Assembly: GCF_002159185.1 (NCBI RefSeq)
Contig: NZ_NFHD01000023.1
Coordinates: forward strand, 1 to 54,345
Length of the DNA: 54,345 nt
DNA from: Gemmiger sp. An87
Lineage (GTDB): Bacteria > Bacillota > Clostridia > Oscillospirales > Ruminococcaceae
Reading direction: 5' to 3'
Part shown: one piece after another, positions 16,374 to 25,039 of the stretch
Layout of the letters: each line of letters opens with the position of its first letter
How positions within the stretch are numbered: position 1 is the stretch's first letter
The notes under the pieces: generated by a model
Seen by the model: the letters and a program-made list of their open reading frames with translations, nothing else
Told to the model about the DNA's origin: nothing
Databases searched by the model: none
Program-made: the position numbers and the translations under genes

Positions 16374-17441
16374 GTGAAGAAACTGATCAGTCCGTTGGAT
16401 CTTTCCACCGCCGAGATCGACCAGCTGCTTGCTCTGGCCGACCGCATCATCGACGACCCCGCCGCCTACGCCCACAAATGTGACGGCAAGATCCTGGCCA
16501 CCCTGTTTTTTGAACCCAGCACCCGCACCCGCCTGAGCTTCGAATCCGCAATGCTCCGGCTGGGCGGCAAGGTGTTGGGTTTTTCTTCGGCCAATTCCTC
16601 CAGCGCCGCCAAGGGCGAAACGGTGGCCGACACCGCCCGCGTGGTCCAGTGCTATGCGGATATCATTGCCATGCGCCATCCCCGTGAGGGCGCGGCCACC
16701 GCAGCAGCTGCCAAGATCAAGTGCCCGCTGATCAACGCGGGTGACGGCGGCCACCAGCATCCCACCCAGACCCTCACCGACCTGCTCACCATCCACCGTC
16801 TGAAGGGCCGGCTGAACAATCTGACCATCGGCCTGTGCGGCGATCTGAAGTTCGGCCGCACGGTGCACAGCCTGATCCGCGCCATGATGCGCTACGAGGG
16901 CATCCGGTTCGTGCTGATCAGCCCCAAGGAGCTGATGATCCCCAGCTACATCCGGGATGATATGACCGCTGCCGGCTTCCCCATCCGGGAGGTGGAGAAG
17001 CTGGAGGACGCCATCGGCGAGGTGGATGTGCTCTACATGACCCGCGTACAGGGCGAGCGCTTCGCGGACCAGGAGGAGTACCTGCGCCTGCGGGACCGCT
17101 ACATTCTGGATGCCGCCAAGATGGCGCTGGCAAAGCCGGACATGATTGTGATGCATCCGCTGCCCCGGGTCAACGAGATCGCCACCGAGGTGGACGACGA
17201 CCCCCGCGCCGCTTACTTCGAGCAGGCAAACTTCGGCCGCTTCGTGCGCATGGCGCTGATCCTCACCATGCTGGAAAGTGAGACCGATAACCAGGTGATT
17301 CCGGAGCACACCGAGGTGCTGGGTGACTGCCAGAACCCCCACTGCATCACCCAGGTGGAATCCTCTCTGCCCCGGCTGTACACCCGCAACGAGAAGGGCG
17401 TATGCCGCTGCGTGTACTGCGAGCATGAATATCAGGGCTGA
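16374..17441 (+). CDS. pyrB: Aspartate carbamoyltransferase with C-terminal PyrI-like zinc-binding tail
   Basis: 355 residues; ordinary PyrB is about 305-310. It makes carbamoyl-aspartate from carbamoyl phosphate and aspartate in pyrimidine synthesis. Catalytic motifs are intact: [15 protein letters not shown] near 46, [27 protein letters not shown] and MHPLPRVNE. The last 40 residues add CQNPHC (Cys319, Cys324) and CRCVYC (Cys344, Cys346, Cys349), the four-Cys pattern of the PyrI zinc domain. The nucleotide-binding part of PyrI is absent. Start is GTG at 16374, with GGGGG eight bases upstream. No pyrI lies nearby. The gene is monocistronic, divergent from the spoVA operon. Confidence 0.93.
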   Translation: MKKLISPLDLSTAEIDQLLALADRIIDDPAAYAHKCDGKILATLFFEPSTRTRLSFESAMLRLGGKVLGFSSANSSSAAKGETVADTARVVQCYADIIAMRHPREGAATAAAAKIKCPLINAGDGGHQHPTQTLTDLLTIHRLKGRLNNLTIGLCGDLKFGRTVHSLIRAMMRYEGIRFVLISPKELMIPSYIRDDMTAAGFPIREVEKLEDAIGEVDVLYMTRVQGERFADQEEYLRLRDRYILDAAKMALAKPDMIVMHPLPRVNEIATEVDDDPRAAYFEQANFGRFVRMALILTMLESETDNQVIPEHTEVLGDCQNPHCITQVESSLPRLYTRNEKGVCRCVYCEHEYQG

Positions 17442-17452
17442 CCGCCCCGTTT

Positions 17453-17487
17453 CGCCTGCCTGGCCTGGCCGGGCAGGCGTATTTTTT
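17453..17487 (+). terminator. Terminator of pyrB
   Basis: CGCCTGCC (17453-17460) pairs with GGCAGGCG (17472-17479), followed by T-A-TTTTTT. Confidence 0.85.
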
Positions 17488-17496
17488 CATGGGCTG

Positions 17497-17527
17497 TTCA
17501 CGAACCGGCCATAAAAAATGCTATAAT
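17497..17527 (+). promoter_or_regulatory. Promoter of the prmA-rsmE operon
   Basis: A perfect TATAAT at 17522-17527. The -35 is weak (TTCACG at 17497-17502, 19-base spacer). Confidence 0.5.
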
Positions 17528-17564
17528 ATAGAATACTATATATAAGAAACCGAGGTTTTGATCT

Positions 17565-18488
17565 ATGCAGTGGACCGATATCCGCATCACCGTACCCAAG
17601 GCCCAGGCAGACACCGCCGAGGCCATCGCCACCGGCATCTCCGGCGGCGGCATCTACATCGAAGACTATTCCGACCTGGAGACCCAGGTGGAGCAGATCG
17701 CCCACGTGGACCTGATCGAGCAGGATCTGCTGGACAAGGACCGCACAAAGGTGATCGTGCATCTGTATCTGGCGCCGGACGAAAACCCCGCCGAGGTGGT
17801 GGAGCTGGTCCGCAGCCGCCTGGCCGCCGCTGAGGTGGACTACACCCTGGCCGCCGAGGGCGTGGAGCAGGACGACTGGGAGAACGGCTGGAAAGCCTAT
17901 TACCACGCCCTGACCATCGGCCAGCGGCTGGCCATCGTGCCCAGCTGGGAGGAATTCGACACCGACCGTGTGGTCATCAAGCTGGACCCGGGCATGGCCT
18001 TCGGCACCGGCACCCACGAGACCACCGCCCTCTGCCTGGAGGTGCTGGACGGCCTGGTGAAGGGCGGCGAGCGGATGCTGGACATCGGCACCGGCAGCGG
18101 CATTTTGGCCATTGCGGCTCTGAAGCTGGGCGCGGCCAGCGCCGAGGGCGTGGACATCGACCCCATGTGCGTGCGCACCGCCGGTGAGAACGCCGCTCTG
18201 AACGGGGTGGATGACAAGCTGCAGGTGCTGATCGGCGATCTGTCCGACAAGGCCACCGGTACCTACAACATCATCACCGCCAACATCGTGGCCAACGCCA
18301 TCCTGAGCCTGGCCCCCCATGTGCCCGCCCTGATGGCTCCTGGCGCCACCTTCATTGCCAGCGGCGTGATCGACACCCGCCGGGACGAGGTGGTGGAAGG
18401 CCTGCGCGCCGCCGGTCTGAACGTGGTCGAGGTGCGCGAGCAGAACGGCTGGGTGGCCATCCTGTGCAAAAACGGGGGCGAAGCCTGA
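17565..18488 (+). CDS. prmA: Ribosomal protein L11 methyltransferase
   Basis: 307 residues, usual length. It methylates lysines and the N-terminus of ribosomal protein L11 using S-adenosylmethionine. The N-terminal substrate domain covers about 1-100. The Rossmann-type domain follows with LDPGMAFGTGTHETTALCLE near 143-162, the SAM motif MLDIGTGSGILAIAA near 172-186, and ITANIVANAI (post-motif NIxA). The ATG at 17565 has a weak GAGG site about eleven bases upstream. The gene ends two bases before rsmE, and the pair is a common Firmicute operon. Confidence 0.95.
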   Translation: MQWTDIRITVPKAQADTAEAIATGISGGGIYIEDYSDLETQVEQIAHVDLIEQDLLDKDRTKVIVHLYLAPDENPAEVVELVRSRLAAAEVDYTLAAEGVEQDDWENGWKAYYHALTIGQRLAIVPSWEEFDTDRVVIKLDPGMAFGTGTHETTALCLEVLDGLVKGGERMLDIGTGSGILAIAALKLGAASAEGVDIDPMCVRTAGENAALNGVDDKLQVLIGDLSDKATGTYNIITANIVANAILSLAPHVPALMAPGATFIASGVIDTRRDEVVEGLRAAGLNVVEVREQNGWVAILCKNGGEA

Positions 18489-18489
18489 G

Positions 18490-19212
18490 ATGCCGCACCG
18501 CTATTTTACCAGTGAGATTTCCGGCGATACCGCCCGGATTACCGGAGCGGACGCCCACCACCTGGGTAAGGTGATGCGGGCAAAGACCGGCGAGCAGGTC
18601 ATTCTGTGCGACGGGGCAGGTTTTGACTACGATGGCGTGATCACCGCCATCGAGCCGGATAAGGTGACCCTGTCCGTTTCCGGCAAGCGGCCCTGCACCG
18701 CCGAGCCCAAGGCAAAGGTTACCGTCTTCGCGGGCTACCCCAAGCAGGATAAGCTGGAGCTGATTCTGCAGAAATCCGTGGAGCTGGGCGCCGAGCGCAT
18801 CGTGCCCTTTTTCAGCCGGTTCTGCGTGGTGACTCCCAAAAAGGAGGACCAGAAGAACCAGCGCTACGCCCGCATTGCCGCCGAGGCTGCCAAGCAGTGC
18901 GGCCGGGGCATTCTGCCCCAGGTGGAGCTGCCGCTGAACATCAGCCAGCTGCCCGGGCGCTTTTGTGAATTTGATGCGGTGCTCTTTTTCTACGAAAAGG
19001 GCGGCCGTCCGCTGCGCCAGTGCGTGCCCGCCGAAGGCGGCCGCATCGCTCTGATCACCGGGGCAGAGGGCGGCTTCTCCGAGGAGGAGGCCCAGGCACT
19101 CATTGATGCCGGTGCCACCCCTGTGGGCCTTGGTCCCCGCATTCTGCGGTGTGAGACTGCACCCATTGCCGCCCTGGCCGCAGTAATGACCCTGACCGGC
19201 GATCTGGAGTAA
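18490..19212 (+). CDS. rsmE: 16S rRNA (uracil1498-N3)-methyltransferase
   Basis: 240 residues. RsmE methylates U1498 of 16S rRNA. The N-terminal PUA-like region contains MPHRYF and ADAHHLGKVMRAKTG; the SPOUT knot domain is seen as KLELILQKSVELGAERIVPF, LITGAEGGFSEEE and LGPRILRCETAPIAAL, the last being the typical trefoil-knot SAM site. It begins two bases after the prmA stop, so it is probably translated by coupling; it has no strong ribosome site of its own. Confidence 0.95.
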   Translation: MPHRYFTSEISGDTARITGADAHHLGKVMRAKTGEQVILCDGAGFDYDGVITAIEPDKVTLSVSGKRPCTAEPKAKVTVFAGYPKQDKLELILQKSVELGAERIVPFFSRFCVVTPKKEDQKNQRYARIAAEAAKQCGRGILPQVELPLNISQLPGRFCEFDAVLFFYEKGGRPLRQCVPAEGGRIALITGAEGGFSEEEAQALIDAGATPVGLGPRILRCETAPIAALAAVMTLTGDLE

Positions 19213-19245
19213 TTTCCATTCCTTGTGAAAGGAGACCTTTGCGCT

Positions 19246-19947
19246 ATGAACCACCCCCTTGCATCCCCCCGTGCCCGCCGCTGGGCCGCGGCTGCAGCTC
19301 TGCTGCTGGTCTGCCTGGCAGGCGGCGCGGCTGTGCTGGCGTTCCGCGATGAGCTGTGGGCCATTCTGACCAGCCAGGCCGCCCGGGACCAGTTCATCGG
19401 CTGGGTGCAGAGCAAGGGGATTTGGGGGATTCTGGTGTTCCTGGCGCTGCAGATTCTGCAGGTGGTTGTGGCCGTCCTTCCCGGCGAGCCGGTGGAGCTG
19501 ATGGCTGGCGCCTTGTTCGGCCCGGTGGGCGGCCTGCTCATCTGTCTGGCAGGCATTTTGCTGGGCAGCATGTTCATCTATGCCGCCATGAAGCTGCTGG
19601 GCGCAAAGGCCGTTCCCGCCCAGGCCTTTCACAAGTACCGCTTTTTGCAGGATGAGCAGCGGGCGCGGCGGGCGCTGTACCTGTTGTTTTTCCTGCCCGG
19701 CACCCCCAAGGACATGCTCACCTACATCGGCCCCTTTCTGCCGGTGAAGCCGGGGGAGTTCTTCTTCATCTGCACCCTGGCGCGCATCCCCAGTGTGGTC
19801 ACCAGCACGGTGGCCGGAAGCAGCCTGGCGGACGGTGGTCTTCTTGTTCCCATTGTGATCTTTGTGGTCATGGGCGCATTGGGCCTTGTCTGTCTGTACG
19901 GTGAGCAGCGCATTCTGGACTGGCTGCACCGCCGGAAAGAAACCTGA
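19246..19947 (+). CDS. TVP38/TMEM64 family membrane protein
   Basis: 233 residues with about five hydrophobic segments and the SNARE-associated/DedA-like domain: LPGEPVELMAGALFGPVGGLL near residue 80-100, LFFLPGTPKDMLTYIGPF near 145-165 and ARIPSVVTSTVAGSSLADG. This family is thought to include lipid scramblases or transporters; no substrate can be given. The start at 19246 is set by AAAGGAG about eleven bases upstream; an in-frame ATG at 19225 precedes that site. It lies 33 bases after rsmE and probably shares its transcript. Confidence 0.88.
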   Translation: MNHPLASPRARRWAAAAALLLVCLAGGAAVLAFRDELWAILTSQAARDQFIGWVQSKGIWGILVFLALQILQVVVAVLPGEPVELMAGALFGPVGGLLICLAGILLGSMFIYAAMKLLGAKAVPAQAFHKYRFLQDEQRARRALYLLFFLPGTPKDMLTYIGPFLPVKPGEFFFICTLARIPSVVTSTVAGSSLADGGLLVPIVIFVVMGALGLVCLYGEQRILDWLHRRKET

Positions 19948-19959
19948 ATCTCTTTTGTA

Positions 19960-19995
19960 CCCGCCGCGGCGAATGCCGCGGCGGGTTCGTTTTTT
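19960..19995 (+). terminator. Terminator after the prmA operon
   Basis: CCCGCCGCGGC pairs with GCCGCGGCGGG across GAAT, followed by TTCG and six T. Confidence 0.88.
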
Positions 19996-20023
19996 GGTAA
20001 CGCTGGAAATTCCGGCCATTGTG

Positions 20024-20032
20024 TGCTACAAT
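20024..20032 (+). promoter_or_regulatory. Extended -10 promoter of degV
   Basis: TGC-TACAAT, a TGn-extended -10 box, with no good -35. It is about 90 bases ahead of the start codon. Confidence 0.55.
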
Positions 20033-20122
20033 TTTTTTACAGTGATTCCTCGCCCTGTATCTTCTGCGGGCAGTGTCACAAGCGGGCAGGAGCCCGCAAA
20101 CAGGAAATGGAGTGGTTTTTTC

Positions 20123-20992
20123 ATGGCAGAATATGTGTTGTTCACCGATTCCACCACCGATCTGCCGGTGGAACTGGTACAGGAGATGCAGGTGGAGGTA
20201 ATGCCTCTGGTCTTTACGCTGGGCGGCAAGAATTACCGTAATTATCCCGATAACCGGGAGCTTTCGCCCAAGGAATTCTACGACCGGCTGCGAGCCGGTG
20301 AGGTGAGCACCACCAGCCAGATCAACCAGGCGGATTTCCTGGATACCTTTACCCCTGTTCTGGAGCAGGGAAAGGACATTCTGTACCTGGCCTTCTCCAG
20401 CGGCCTTTCCGGCACCTTCAATTCCGCCCGTCTGGCTGCTGAGGAGCTGCGGGAGCAGTTCCCCGAGCGCACCATCGAGGTGATCGATACCCTGCAGGCC
20501 AGCATGGGCGAGGGCCTGGCGGTGTATTATGCCGCCTGCCTGAAAAACGAGGGCAAGAGCCTGCGTGAGGTGGCAGACTGGTTTGTGGAAAACCGCCAGT
20601 CCATCTGCGCCTGGTTCACGGTGGATGACCTGATGTTCCTGAAGCGGGGCGGCCGCGTAAGCGGCGCCGCGGCGGTGGCCGGCACCCTGCTGGGCATCAA
20701 GCCGGTGCTGCATGTGGACGAGGAAGGCAAGCTGATCCCCATGGAAAAGGTGCGCGGGCGCAAGGCCAGCCTGGACGCTCTGGTCAAGCACTTCGCCGCC
20801 AGCACCTACGACCGCAGCGAGCAGGTGGTCTTTGTGAGCCACGGCGACTGCCTGGAGGACTGCCGCTATGTGGCCGACAAGATCGCCGCTCTGGGCGTAA
20901 AACGGGTGTGCATTTCCACCATCGGCCCGGTGATCGGCGCCCATTCCGGCCCCGGCACCGTCGCCCTGTTCTTCCGTGCAGAAAAACGATAA
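20123..20992 (+). CDS. DegV family fatty-acid-binding protein
   Basis: 289 residues, the usual DegV length. Family motifs: FTDSTTDLPVEL at the start, TSQINQADFLDTF, LAFSSGLSGTFNSARLAAEEL, VIDTLQASMGEGL, FLKRGGRVSGAAAVAGTLLGIKPVL and VSHGDCLEDC, and IGPVIGAHSGPGT at the end. DegV/FakB proteins bind a fatty acid and present it to a FakA kinase; FakA is not in this window. Start at 20123 with GGAGTGG eight bases upstream. It is monocistronic, with its own terminator. Confidence 0.93.
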   Translation: MAEYVLFTDSTTDLPVELVQEMQVEVMPLVFTLGGKNYRNYPDNRELSPKEFYDRLRAGEVSTTSQINQADFLDTFTPVLEQGKDILYLAFSSGLSGTFNSARLAAEELREQFPERTIEVIDTLQASMGEGLAVYYAACLKNEGKSLREVADWFVENRQSICAWFTVDDLMFLKRGGRVSGAAAVAGTLLGIKPVLHVDEEGKLIPMEKVRGRKASLDALVKHFAASTYDRSEQVVFVSHGDCLEDCRYVADKIAALGVKRVCISTIGPVIGAHSGPGTVALFFRAEKR

Positions 20993-21004
20993 TTTTAAAG
21001 AACA

Positions 21005-21043
21005 AGCGGGCGGGATCGAAAGATCCCGCCCGCTTTCTTTTTT
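21005..21043. terminator. Shared terminator of degV and the convergent reductase gene
   Basis: Perfect thirteen-pair stem (21005-21017 with 21022-21034) with a GAAA loop. The T-rich run is on the plus side; there is a short one on the minus side. Confidence 0.88.
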
Positions 21044-21584
21044 ATTGAATGGCCGCTCCCATAGCCCGGGCCTGTTCCAGTGCCGAGTGTCCGGTCATCT
21101 CGCCCGGACCCTGCACGCCGCCCGCAAATACGGTGCCTGCCAGTTCCAGGTTTTCAAAGCAGTCGATCCAACCCTGGATACCGCTTTCCGCACGCTTTGG
21201 CACAAAGTCCTCGGTTTCAGCGGCCGCACTGAGCAGATACACCTGCCGGAAGGCGTTCTCTCTCCCGTACAGCGGCTCGGTACGGTCCAGGAAGGTTTTC
21301 AGCTGGCCGCACAGCTCGTAATAATAGATGGGCGTGGCAAAGGCCACCACCTGAGCAGCGCGCAGCTTTTCCAGCAGCGGGGCCACATCGTCCCGAATCA
21401 CACAGCTGCCGGTTTTCTGGCAGGCAGTGCAGCCCCGGCAGAACCGGATCTCCTTGTCCCGCAGGCTCACCAGCTCCACCTCATGGCCCGCCTGCCGTGC
21501 ACCTTCGGCAAACTGCTCGGCCAGTGCATGGGAATTGCTGCCCGGCCGCAGGCTGGCGCTGATAACCAGAACCTTCTTTTTCAT
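21042..21584 (-). CDS. Flavodoxin-like NAD(P)H-dependent FMN reductase
   Basis: 180 residues. The flavodoxin-like fold is indicated by KKVLVISASLRPGSNSHALAEQF at the start (phosphate-binding loop for FMN), by CRGCTACQKTGSCVIRDDV near residue 50-68, and by VVAFATPIYYYELCGQLKTFLDR. The Cys-x2-Cys-x2-Cys-x5-Cys spacing is typical of iron-sulfur flavoprotein-like NADPH-dependent FMN reductases, though many members only bind FMN. The start at 21584 has AAAGGGGG upstream; the frame is open to 21626 but without a ribosome site. Its physiological substrate is unknown. It is a single gene, convergent with degV. Confidence 0.85.
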   Translation of the reverse strand: MKKKVLVISASLRPGSNSHALAEQFAEGARQAGHEVELVSLRDKEIRFCRGCTACQKTGSCVIRDDVAPLLEKLRAAQVVAFATPIYYYELCGQLKTFLDRTEPLYGRENAFRQVYLLSAAAETEDFVPKRAESGIQGWIDCFENLELAGTVFAGGVQGPGEMTGHSALEQARAMGAAIQ

Positions 21585-21640
21585 CTTGATCCCCCTTTCT
21601 TGTATATTATTTATTTGATTATACAAAAAGTTGATCCGTC

Positions 21641-21665
21641 AAAAAAGGCCCGGCAGCGCCGGGCC
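21641..21665 (-). terminator. Terminator of the dapA-dapH operon
   Basis: GGCCCGGC/GCCGGGCC stem with a three-base loop, then six T on the minus strand, directly after the dapH stop. Confidence 0.88.
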
Positions 21666-21671
21666 TTTTGC

Positions 21672-22364
21672 TTACAGGGTACGCAGGGCGTCCTGCAGGG
21701 CGGTTTTCTGGGTGGTTTTTTCATCCTTCTGTTTGATGACCCGGGCAGGAACACCGGCCACCACAGCGCCCGCAGGCACATCCTCGATGACCACGCTGCC
21801 GGCGGCAATCACCGCGCCTTCGCCCACATGCACGCCCTCGATGACTACCGCGTTGGCACCCACCAGAACGTCGTCCTCCAGGATCACCGGCTTTGCGCTG
21901 GCGGGCTCGACCACACCGGCCAGCACCGCGCCCGCGCCCACATGGCAATGCTTGCCCACCGTGGCTCGGCCGCCCAGCACAGCGCCCATATCGATCATGG
22001 TGCCCTCGCCGATGACAGCTCCAATGTTGATGATGGCGCCCATCATGATGACCGCCGCGTCGCCGATCTCCACCTGCTCTCGGATGATGGCGCCCGGCTC
22101 GATGCGGGCATTGATGCCCTTCAGGTCCAGCAGGGGAATGGCCGAATTGCGGCAGTCGTTTTCCACCACCATGTCCTCAATTTTATCCGCATTGGCCTCC
22201 AGAATGGGGCCAAGCTCCTTCCAGTCGCCAAACACGATCTTGGCACCGGTGCCGAACACCTTGGCGGAGCCGTAGTTCAGGGGCTCCTTCTCCTGAATGG
22301 TGATCTTCACCGGGGTCTTCTTCTCGGCGTTTGCGATGTACTGAATAATCTGTTCTGCGTTCAC
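21672..22364 (-). CDS. dapH: Tetrahydrodipicolinate N-acetyltransferase
   Basis: 230 residues, near the usual 232-236. It acetylates tetrahydrodipicolinate with acetyl-CoA, the step that opens the acetylated diaminopimelate branch. The N-terminal domain is [20 protein letters not shown]-type. From about residue 90 the left-handed beta-helix with hexapeptide repeats follows ([46 protein letters not shown]). The end is [12 protein letters not shown]. Start is a GTG at 22364 with GGTGGG about eleven bases upstream, in agreement with the family start; the upstream frame has no better site. It follows dapA by 78 bases. Confidence 0.95.
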   Translation of the reverse strand: MNAEQIIQYIANAEKKTPVKITIQEKEPLNYGSAKVFGTGAKIVFGDWKELGPILEANADKIEDMVVENDCRNSAIPLLDLKGINARIEPGAIIREQVEIGDAAVIMMGAIINIGAVIGEGTMIDMGAVLGGRATVGKHCHVGAGAVLAGVVEPASAKPVILEDDVLVGANAVVIEGVHVGEGAVIAAGSVVIEDVPAGAVVAGVPARVIKQKDEKTTQKTALQDALRTL

Positions 22365-22442
22365 GTGTCTTTTCCCACCTTGTTGCTTTGTTTTGGCCGT
22401 TCTATTATGCCACATTCCCGGCCATTTTTCAAACCCCTGCGC

Positions 22443-23330
22443 TCAAACCAGTCCGGCAGCCTTCAGGGCAGCGGTCAGCTTGGCCTTTGCGGCTTCACCC
22501 ATGGGCCCCAGAGGCTGGCGATAACCACCCACATCCATGCCCATCTGGTTCATGGCCTCCTTCACGGGGATGGGGTTTACCTCCAGGAACAGGCCGTTGA
22601 TCACGTCCAGCAGGCCCAGCTGGGTCTCCAGCGCCTTCTGCCGGTCCCCGTTCAGATAGTTCATGACCATATCGCGGGTCTGGCGGGGCAGAATGTTGGC
22701 CAGCACCGAGATCACGCCGCTGCCGCCCAGCGACAGAATGGGCAGGACCATATCATCATTGCCGGAATAGAGGGCGAAATCCTCATTCACATAGCGGGCG
22801 ATCTTGGCGGTATAGCTCAGGTTGCCGGAGGCCTCCTTGATACCCATGATGTTGGGATGGGTCGACAGGCGGCGCACCACGTCCTCGGAGATACCGCAGC
22901 CGGTGCGTCCGGGCACATTGTACAGAATGCAGGGGATATGCACTGCATCCGCCACCGTCTTGAAGTGGTTGTACATACCCTCCTCATTGGTCTTGTTGTA
23001 GTAAGGAGTAATCAGCAGCAGACCGTCCGCCCCCAGCTTTTCAAAGCTCAGGCTCTTTTCCAGCATGGTCTGAGTGCAGTTGGAACCGCTGCCCGCGATC
23101 ACCGGCACCCGGCCGGCCACCCGCTTGACCACGAATTCGCAGACTGCGTCGTCCTCCTCATGGCTCATGGCCGAGCTCTCGCCGGTGGTGCCCAGAATCA
23201 GCAAACCATCGGTGCCGTTTTCCAGGTGGAAGTCCACCAGCTGGGCCAGTTTTTCAAAATTAACGCTTCCATCCTCATGGAAGGGGGTGATCAGGGCCAC
23301 GATGGAGCCCTTCAGATTCTTTGCGGTCAT
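22443..23330 (-). CDS. dapA: 4-hydroxy-tetrahydrodipicolinate synthase
   Basis: 295 residues, the usual length. It condenses pyruvate with aspartate semialdehyde, the first step committed to lysine and diaminopimelate. Motifs: GSIVALITPFHEDGSVN, LGTTGESSAMSHEE, ITPYYNKTNEEGMYNHF, ILYNVPGRTG (catalytic Tyr) and GIKEASGN (Schiff-base Lys near 160). Start at 23330 (MTAKNLKGS) with AGAGGAG nine bases upstream; the frame extends to 23372 but that part lies in the riboswitch expression platform. First gene of a lysine-riboswitch operon with dapH. Confidence 0.97.
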   Translation of the reverse strand: MTAKNLKGSIVALITPFHEDGSVNFEKLAQLVDFHLENGTDGLLILGTTGESSAMSHEEDDAVCEFVVKRVAGRVPVIAGSGSNCTQTMLEKSLSFEKLGADGLLLITPYYNKTNEEGMYNHFKTVADAVHIPCILYNVPGRTGCGISEDVVRRLSTHPNIMGIKEASGNLSYTAKIARYVNEDFALYSGNDDMVLPILSLGGSGVISVLANILPRQTRDMVMNYLNGDRQKALETQLGLLDVINGLFLEVNPIPVKEAMNQMGMDVGGYRQPLGPMGEAAKAKLTAALKAAGLV

Positions 23331-23370
23331 AACGGCTGCTCCTCTCTCTATTTGTAAGCTTGCATACAAC

Positions 23371-23411
23371 AAAAAACGCGCCGGAAGGGCGCTGTGGCCT
23401 TACCGGCGCGT
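23371..23411 (-). terminator. Riboswitch-controlled terminator ahead of dapA
   Basis: ACGCGCCGG pairs with CCGGCGCGT on the minus strand, followed by a run of T (23375-23371). It lies between the lysine aptamer and dapA. Confidence 0.85.
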
Positions 23412-23436
23412 GGACAATACCACCGCTTACGGGTAA

Positions 23437-23595
23437 GATAGCGCCCCCGCGGTCCTTCCGCGGACAGTGCCGCGGGTATTCCCCGGGGCCCCATCGGCGC
23501 CGCCGTGCCCGGATGCGCCGATTCGGCGGGCTTGCCCCACCCCACGCTCCGTGCCTGCCGGCTCCTGTGGGGTTCATCGCACCCGCGCCTCTATC
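23437..23595 (-). promoter_or_regulatory. Lysine riboswitch (L box) for dapA-dapH
   Basis: On the minus strand P1 is GATAG with CTATC. The core AGAGGCGC follows. P2 is GCGGG with CCCGC leading into GCCGAA. P3 is TCGGCGC with GCGCCGA. The conserved ACTGTC, a P5 arm GCGG/CCGC and GGCGCTATC close the aptamer. The same blocks occur in the aptamer at 4142-4310, and both match the known lysine aptamer. Lysine should shut off dapA and dapH. Confidence 0.93.
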
Positions 23596-23606
23596 CATAT
23601 ATCTGC

Positions 23607-23635
23607 ATCATAGCACGCTATCAAGGTGAAGTCAA
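23607..23635 (-). promoter_or_regulatory. Promoter of dapA-dapH
   Basis: TTGACT (23635-23630), 17-base spacer, TATGAT (23612-23607). The predicted start is within a few bases of the aptamer P1 helix. Confidence 0.88.
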
Positions 23636-23670
23636 CGGCTTTTTCCTTCTTTTCCCCGGCGTTTCCGCGC

Positions 23671-23699
23671 TTGTGCATCCGGGCCGGGTGCCTTATAAT
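23671..23699 (+). promoter_or_regulatory. Promoter of the M20 deacylase gene
   Basis: TTGTGC (23671-23676), 17-base spacer, TATAAT (23694-23699). It is divergent from the dapA promoter with 35 bases between their -35 boxes. A GCCGG/CCGGC hairpin at 23721-23747 precedes the ribosome site. Confidence 0.8.
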
Positions 23700-23767
23700 A
23701 GGAGCAAAACGCAAACAAAAGCCGGCGTACCATGCTATGCCACCGGCTGAGAGGGGAGAGACATTTC

Positions 23768-24871
23768 ATGACGCAGCAGCTGCTGACCCAATACCGCCGG
23801 GACCTGCACCAGATCCCGGAAACCGACTTTGACCTGCCCGAAACCCTGGCCTATATCCGCCGGGTGCTGGAGCAGTATCCCTGCACCCTGTTTTCGCCCT
23901 GCGAAAGCACCCTGTGCGCCTACTTTGACGCAGGCAAGCCCCACACTGCTGCCTTCCGGGCCGATATGGACGCTCTGCCCATCGCCGAGCGCAGCGGCTG
24001 CGACTACGCCTCCCGCCACGAAGGCAAAATGCACGCCTGCGGTCACGACGGCCACATGGCCATGGTGCTGGCGCTGGCCGGGCGGGTGAGCGAAGTGCTG
24101 GACAAGCTGCCCCGGAACGTGCTGCTGGTGTTCCAGCCCGCCGAGGAGACCACCGGCGGCGCAAAACTGGTGTGCGACAGCGGCGTGTTTGAAGAATACC
24201 ACTGCGACCGGATCTTCGGCTGGCATCTTTGGCCGGACCTGCCTGCCGGAGCCATCGCCAGCCGACCCGGTCCGCTGCTGGCCCGCTCCAGTGAGGTGAC
24301 CGTGACCGTAACCGGCAAAAGCAGCCACGTGGCCAAGCCCCACGAGGGACGGGATGCATTGTATGCCGCTTCCGCCTTTTTGTGCGAGAGCTACCGGCGG
24401 ATGGAGCTGCTGGGCCGGGCGGAGGAGCCCCGCCTGCTGAAATTCGGCAAGCTGACCAGTGGTCAGGCCCGCAATGCCATCAGCGACTCCAGCCTGCTGC
24501 TGGGCACCCTACGGGTCTATTCCGACGAGATGTTCAACGCCGCCGAGGCCATGCTGCGGGATCTGGCCAACACCCTCGAGCGGGAAACCGGCTGCAGCTT
24601 TACCATCGCCTTCTCGGCCGGCTATCCGCCGGTGCGCAACGACCAGGCCCTGTTTGAGCAGGCTCGCACCGCCCTGCCCGAGCTTCAGGTACTGGACGAA
24701 CCGCTGATGATCTCGGAGGATTTTTCCTTCTATCAGCAGCAGCTGCCCGGTCTGTTTTTGCTGCTGGGCACCGGAACCGGTATTCCTCTGCATGCGGATA
24801 CCTTCGATTTTGACGAAAGCGTGCTGGCCGCCGGACTCGCTGCAGACGAACTGCTGTTGTTCTTGAACTGA
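23768..24871 (+). CDS. M20 family metallo-amidohydrolase, possible N-acetyl-diaminopimelate deacetylase
   Basis: 367 residues, the length of the M20D amidohydrolase group (hippurate hydrolase, N-acetyl-diaminopimelate deacetylase). Metal-binding motifs: FRADMDALPIAE near 66-77, MHACGHDGHMAMVLALAG near 90-107, FQPAEETTGGAKLV near 122-135 (catalytic Glu pair) and WHLWPDLPAG. It removes an acyl group from an amino group in the cytoplasm. Start at 23768 with GAGGGGAGAG upstream; an ATG at 23732 lies in the leader. Its divergent position to dapA-dapH makes acetyl-diaminopimelate a good substrate candidate, but hippurate or other acyl-amino acids are equally possible by sequence. Confidence 0.88.
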   Translation: MTQQLLTQYRRDLHQIPETDFDLPETLAYIRRVLEQYPCTLFSPCESTLCAYFDAGKPHTAAFRADMDALPIAERSGCDYASRHEGKMHACGHDGHMAMVLALAGRVSEVLDKLPRNVLLVFQPAEETTGGAKLVCDSGVFEEYHCDRIFGWHLWPDLPAGAIASRPGPLLARSSEVTVTVTGKSSHVAKPHEGRDALYAASAFLCESYRRMELLGRAEEPRLLKFGKLTSGQARNAISDSSLLLGTLRVYSDEMFNAAEAMLRDLANTLERETGCSFTIAFSAGYPPVRNDQALFEQARTALPELQVLDEPLMISEDFSFYQQQLPGLFLLLGTGTGIPLHADTFDFDESVLAAGLAADELLLFLN

Positions 24872-24892
24872 ATACACTTTTTTCTTGAATTC

Positions 24893-24942
24893 CCCATAGA
24901 ACTGCTTGCCCTTGTTATTGCAAGCAGTTCTATGGGATTTTT
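24893..24942 (+). terminator. Terminator of the M20 deacylase gene
   Basis: Seventeen-pair perfect stem CCCATAGAACTGCTTGC with its complement across about nine bases, then A and six T. Beyond it, 24943-25039 shows nothing recognisable. Confidence 0.92.
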
Positions 24943-25039
24943 TGTTTGCTTATCAAGGACATATCTCCAGCAAATCGCTTGTTTTCACACTTTTTTCACT
25001 TGTATTCCTATGCATTTTCACAAAATGCTTTCTCACTGT

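Noticed and set aside
21585-21640. TATAAT ahead of the flavodoxin-like reductase gene as a sigma-A promoter
   Set aside because: The -10 is perfect, but the only good -35 (TTGACG) is 13 bases away, and at 17 bases there is only a T-run; left uncalled.
23721-23760. CTGAGAGG next to a hairpin ahead of the M20 gene, recalling a thiamine pyrophosphate riboswitch
   Set aside because: The leader is only about 65 nt and lacks the other conserved parts of that aptamer; the match is a chance octamer.
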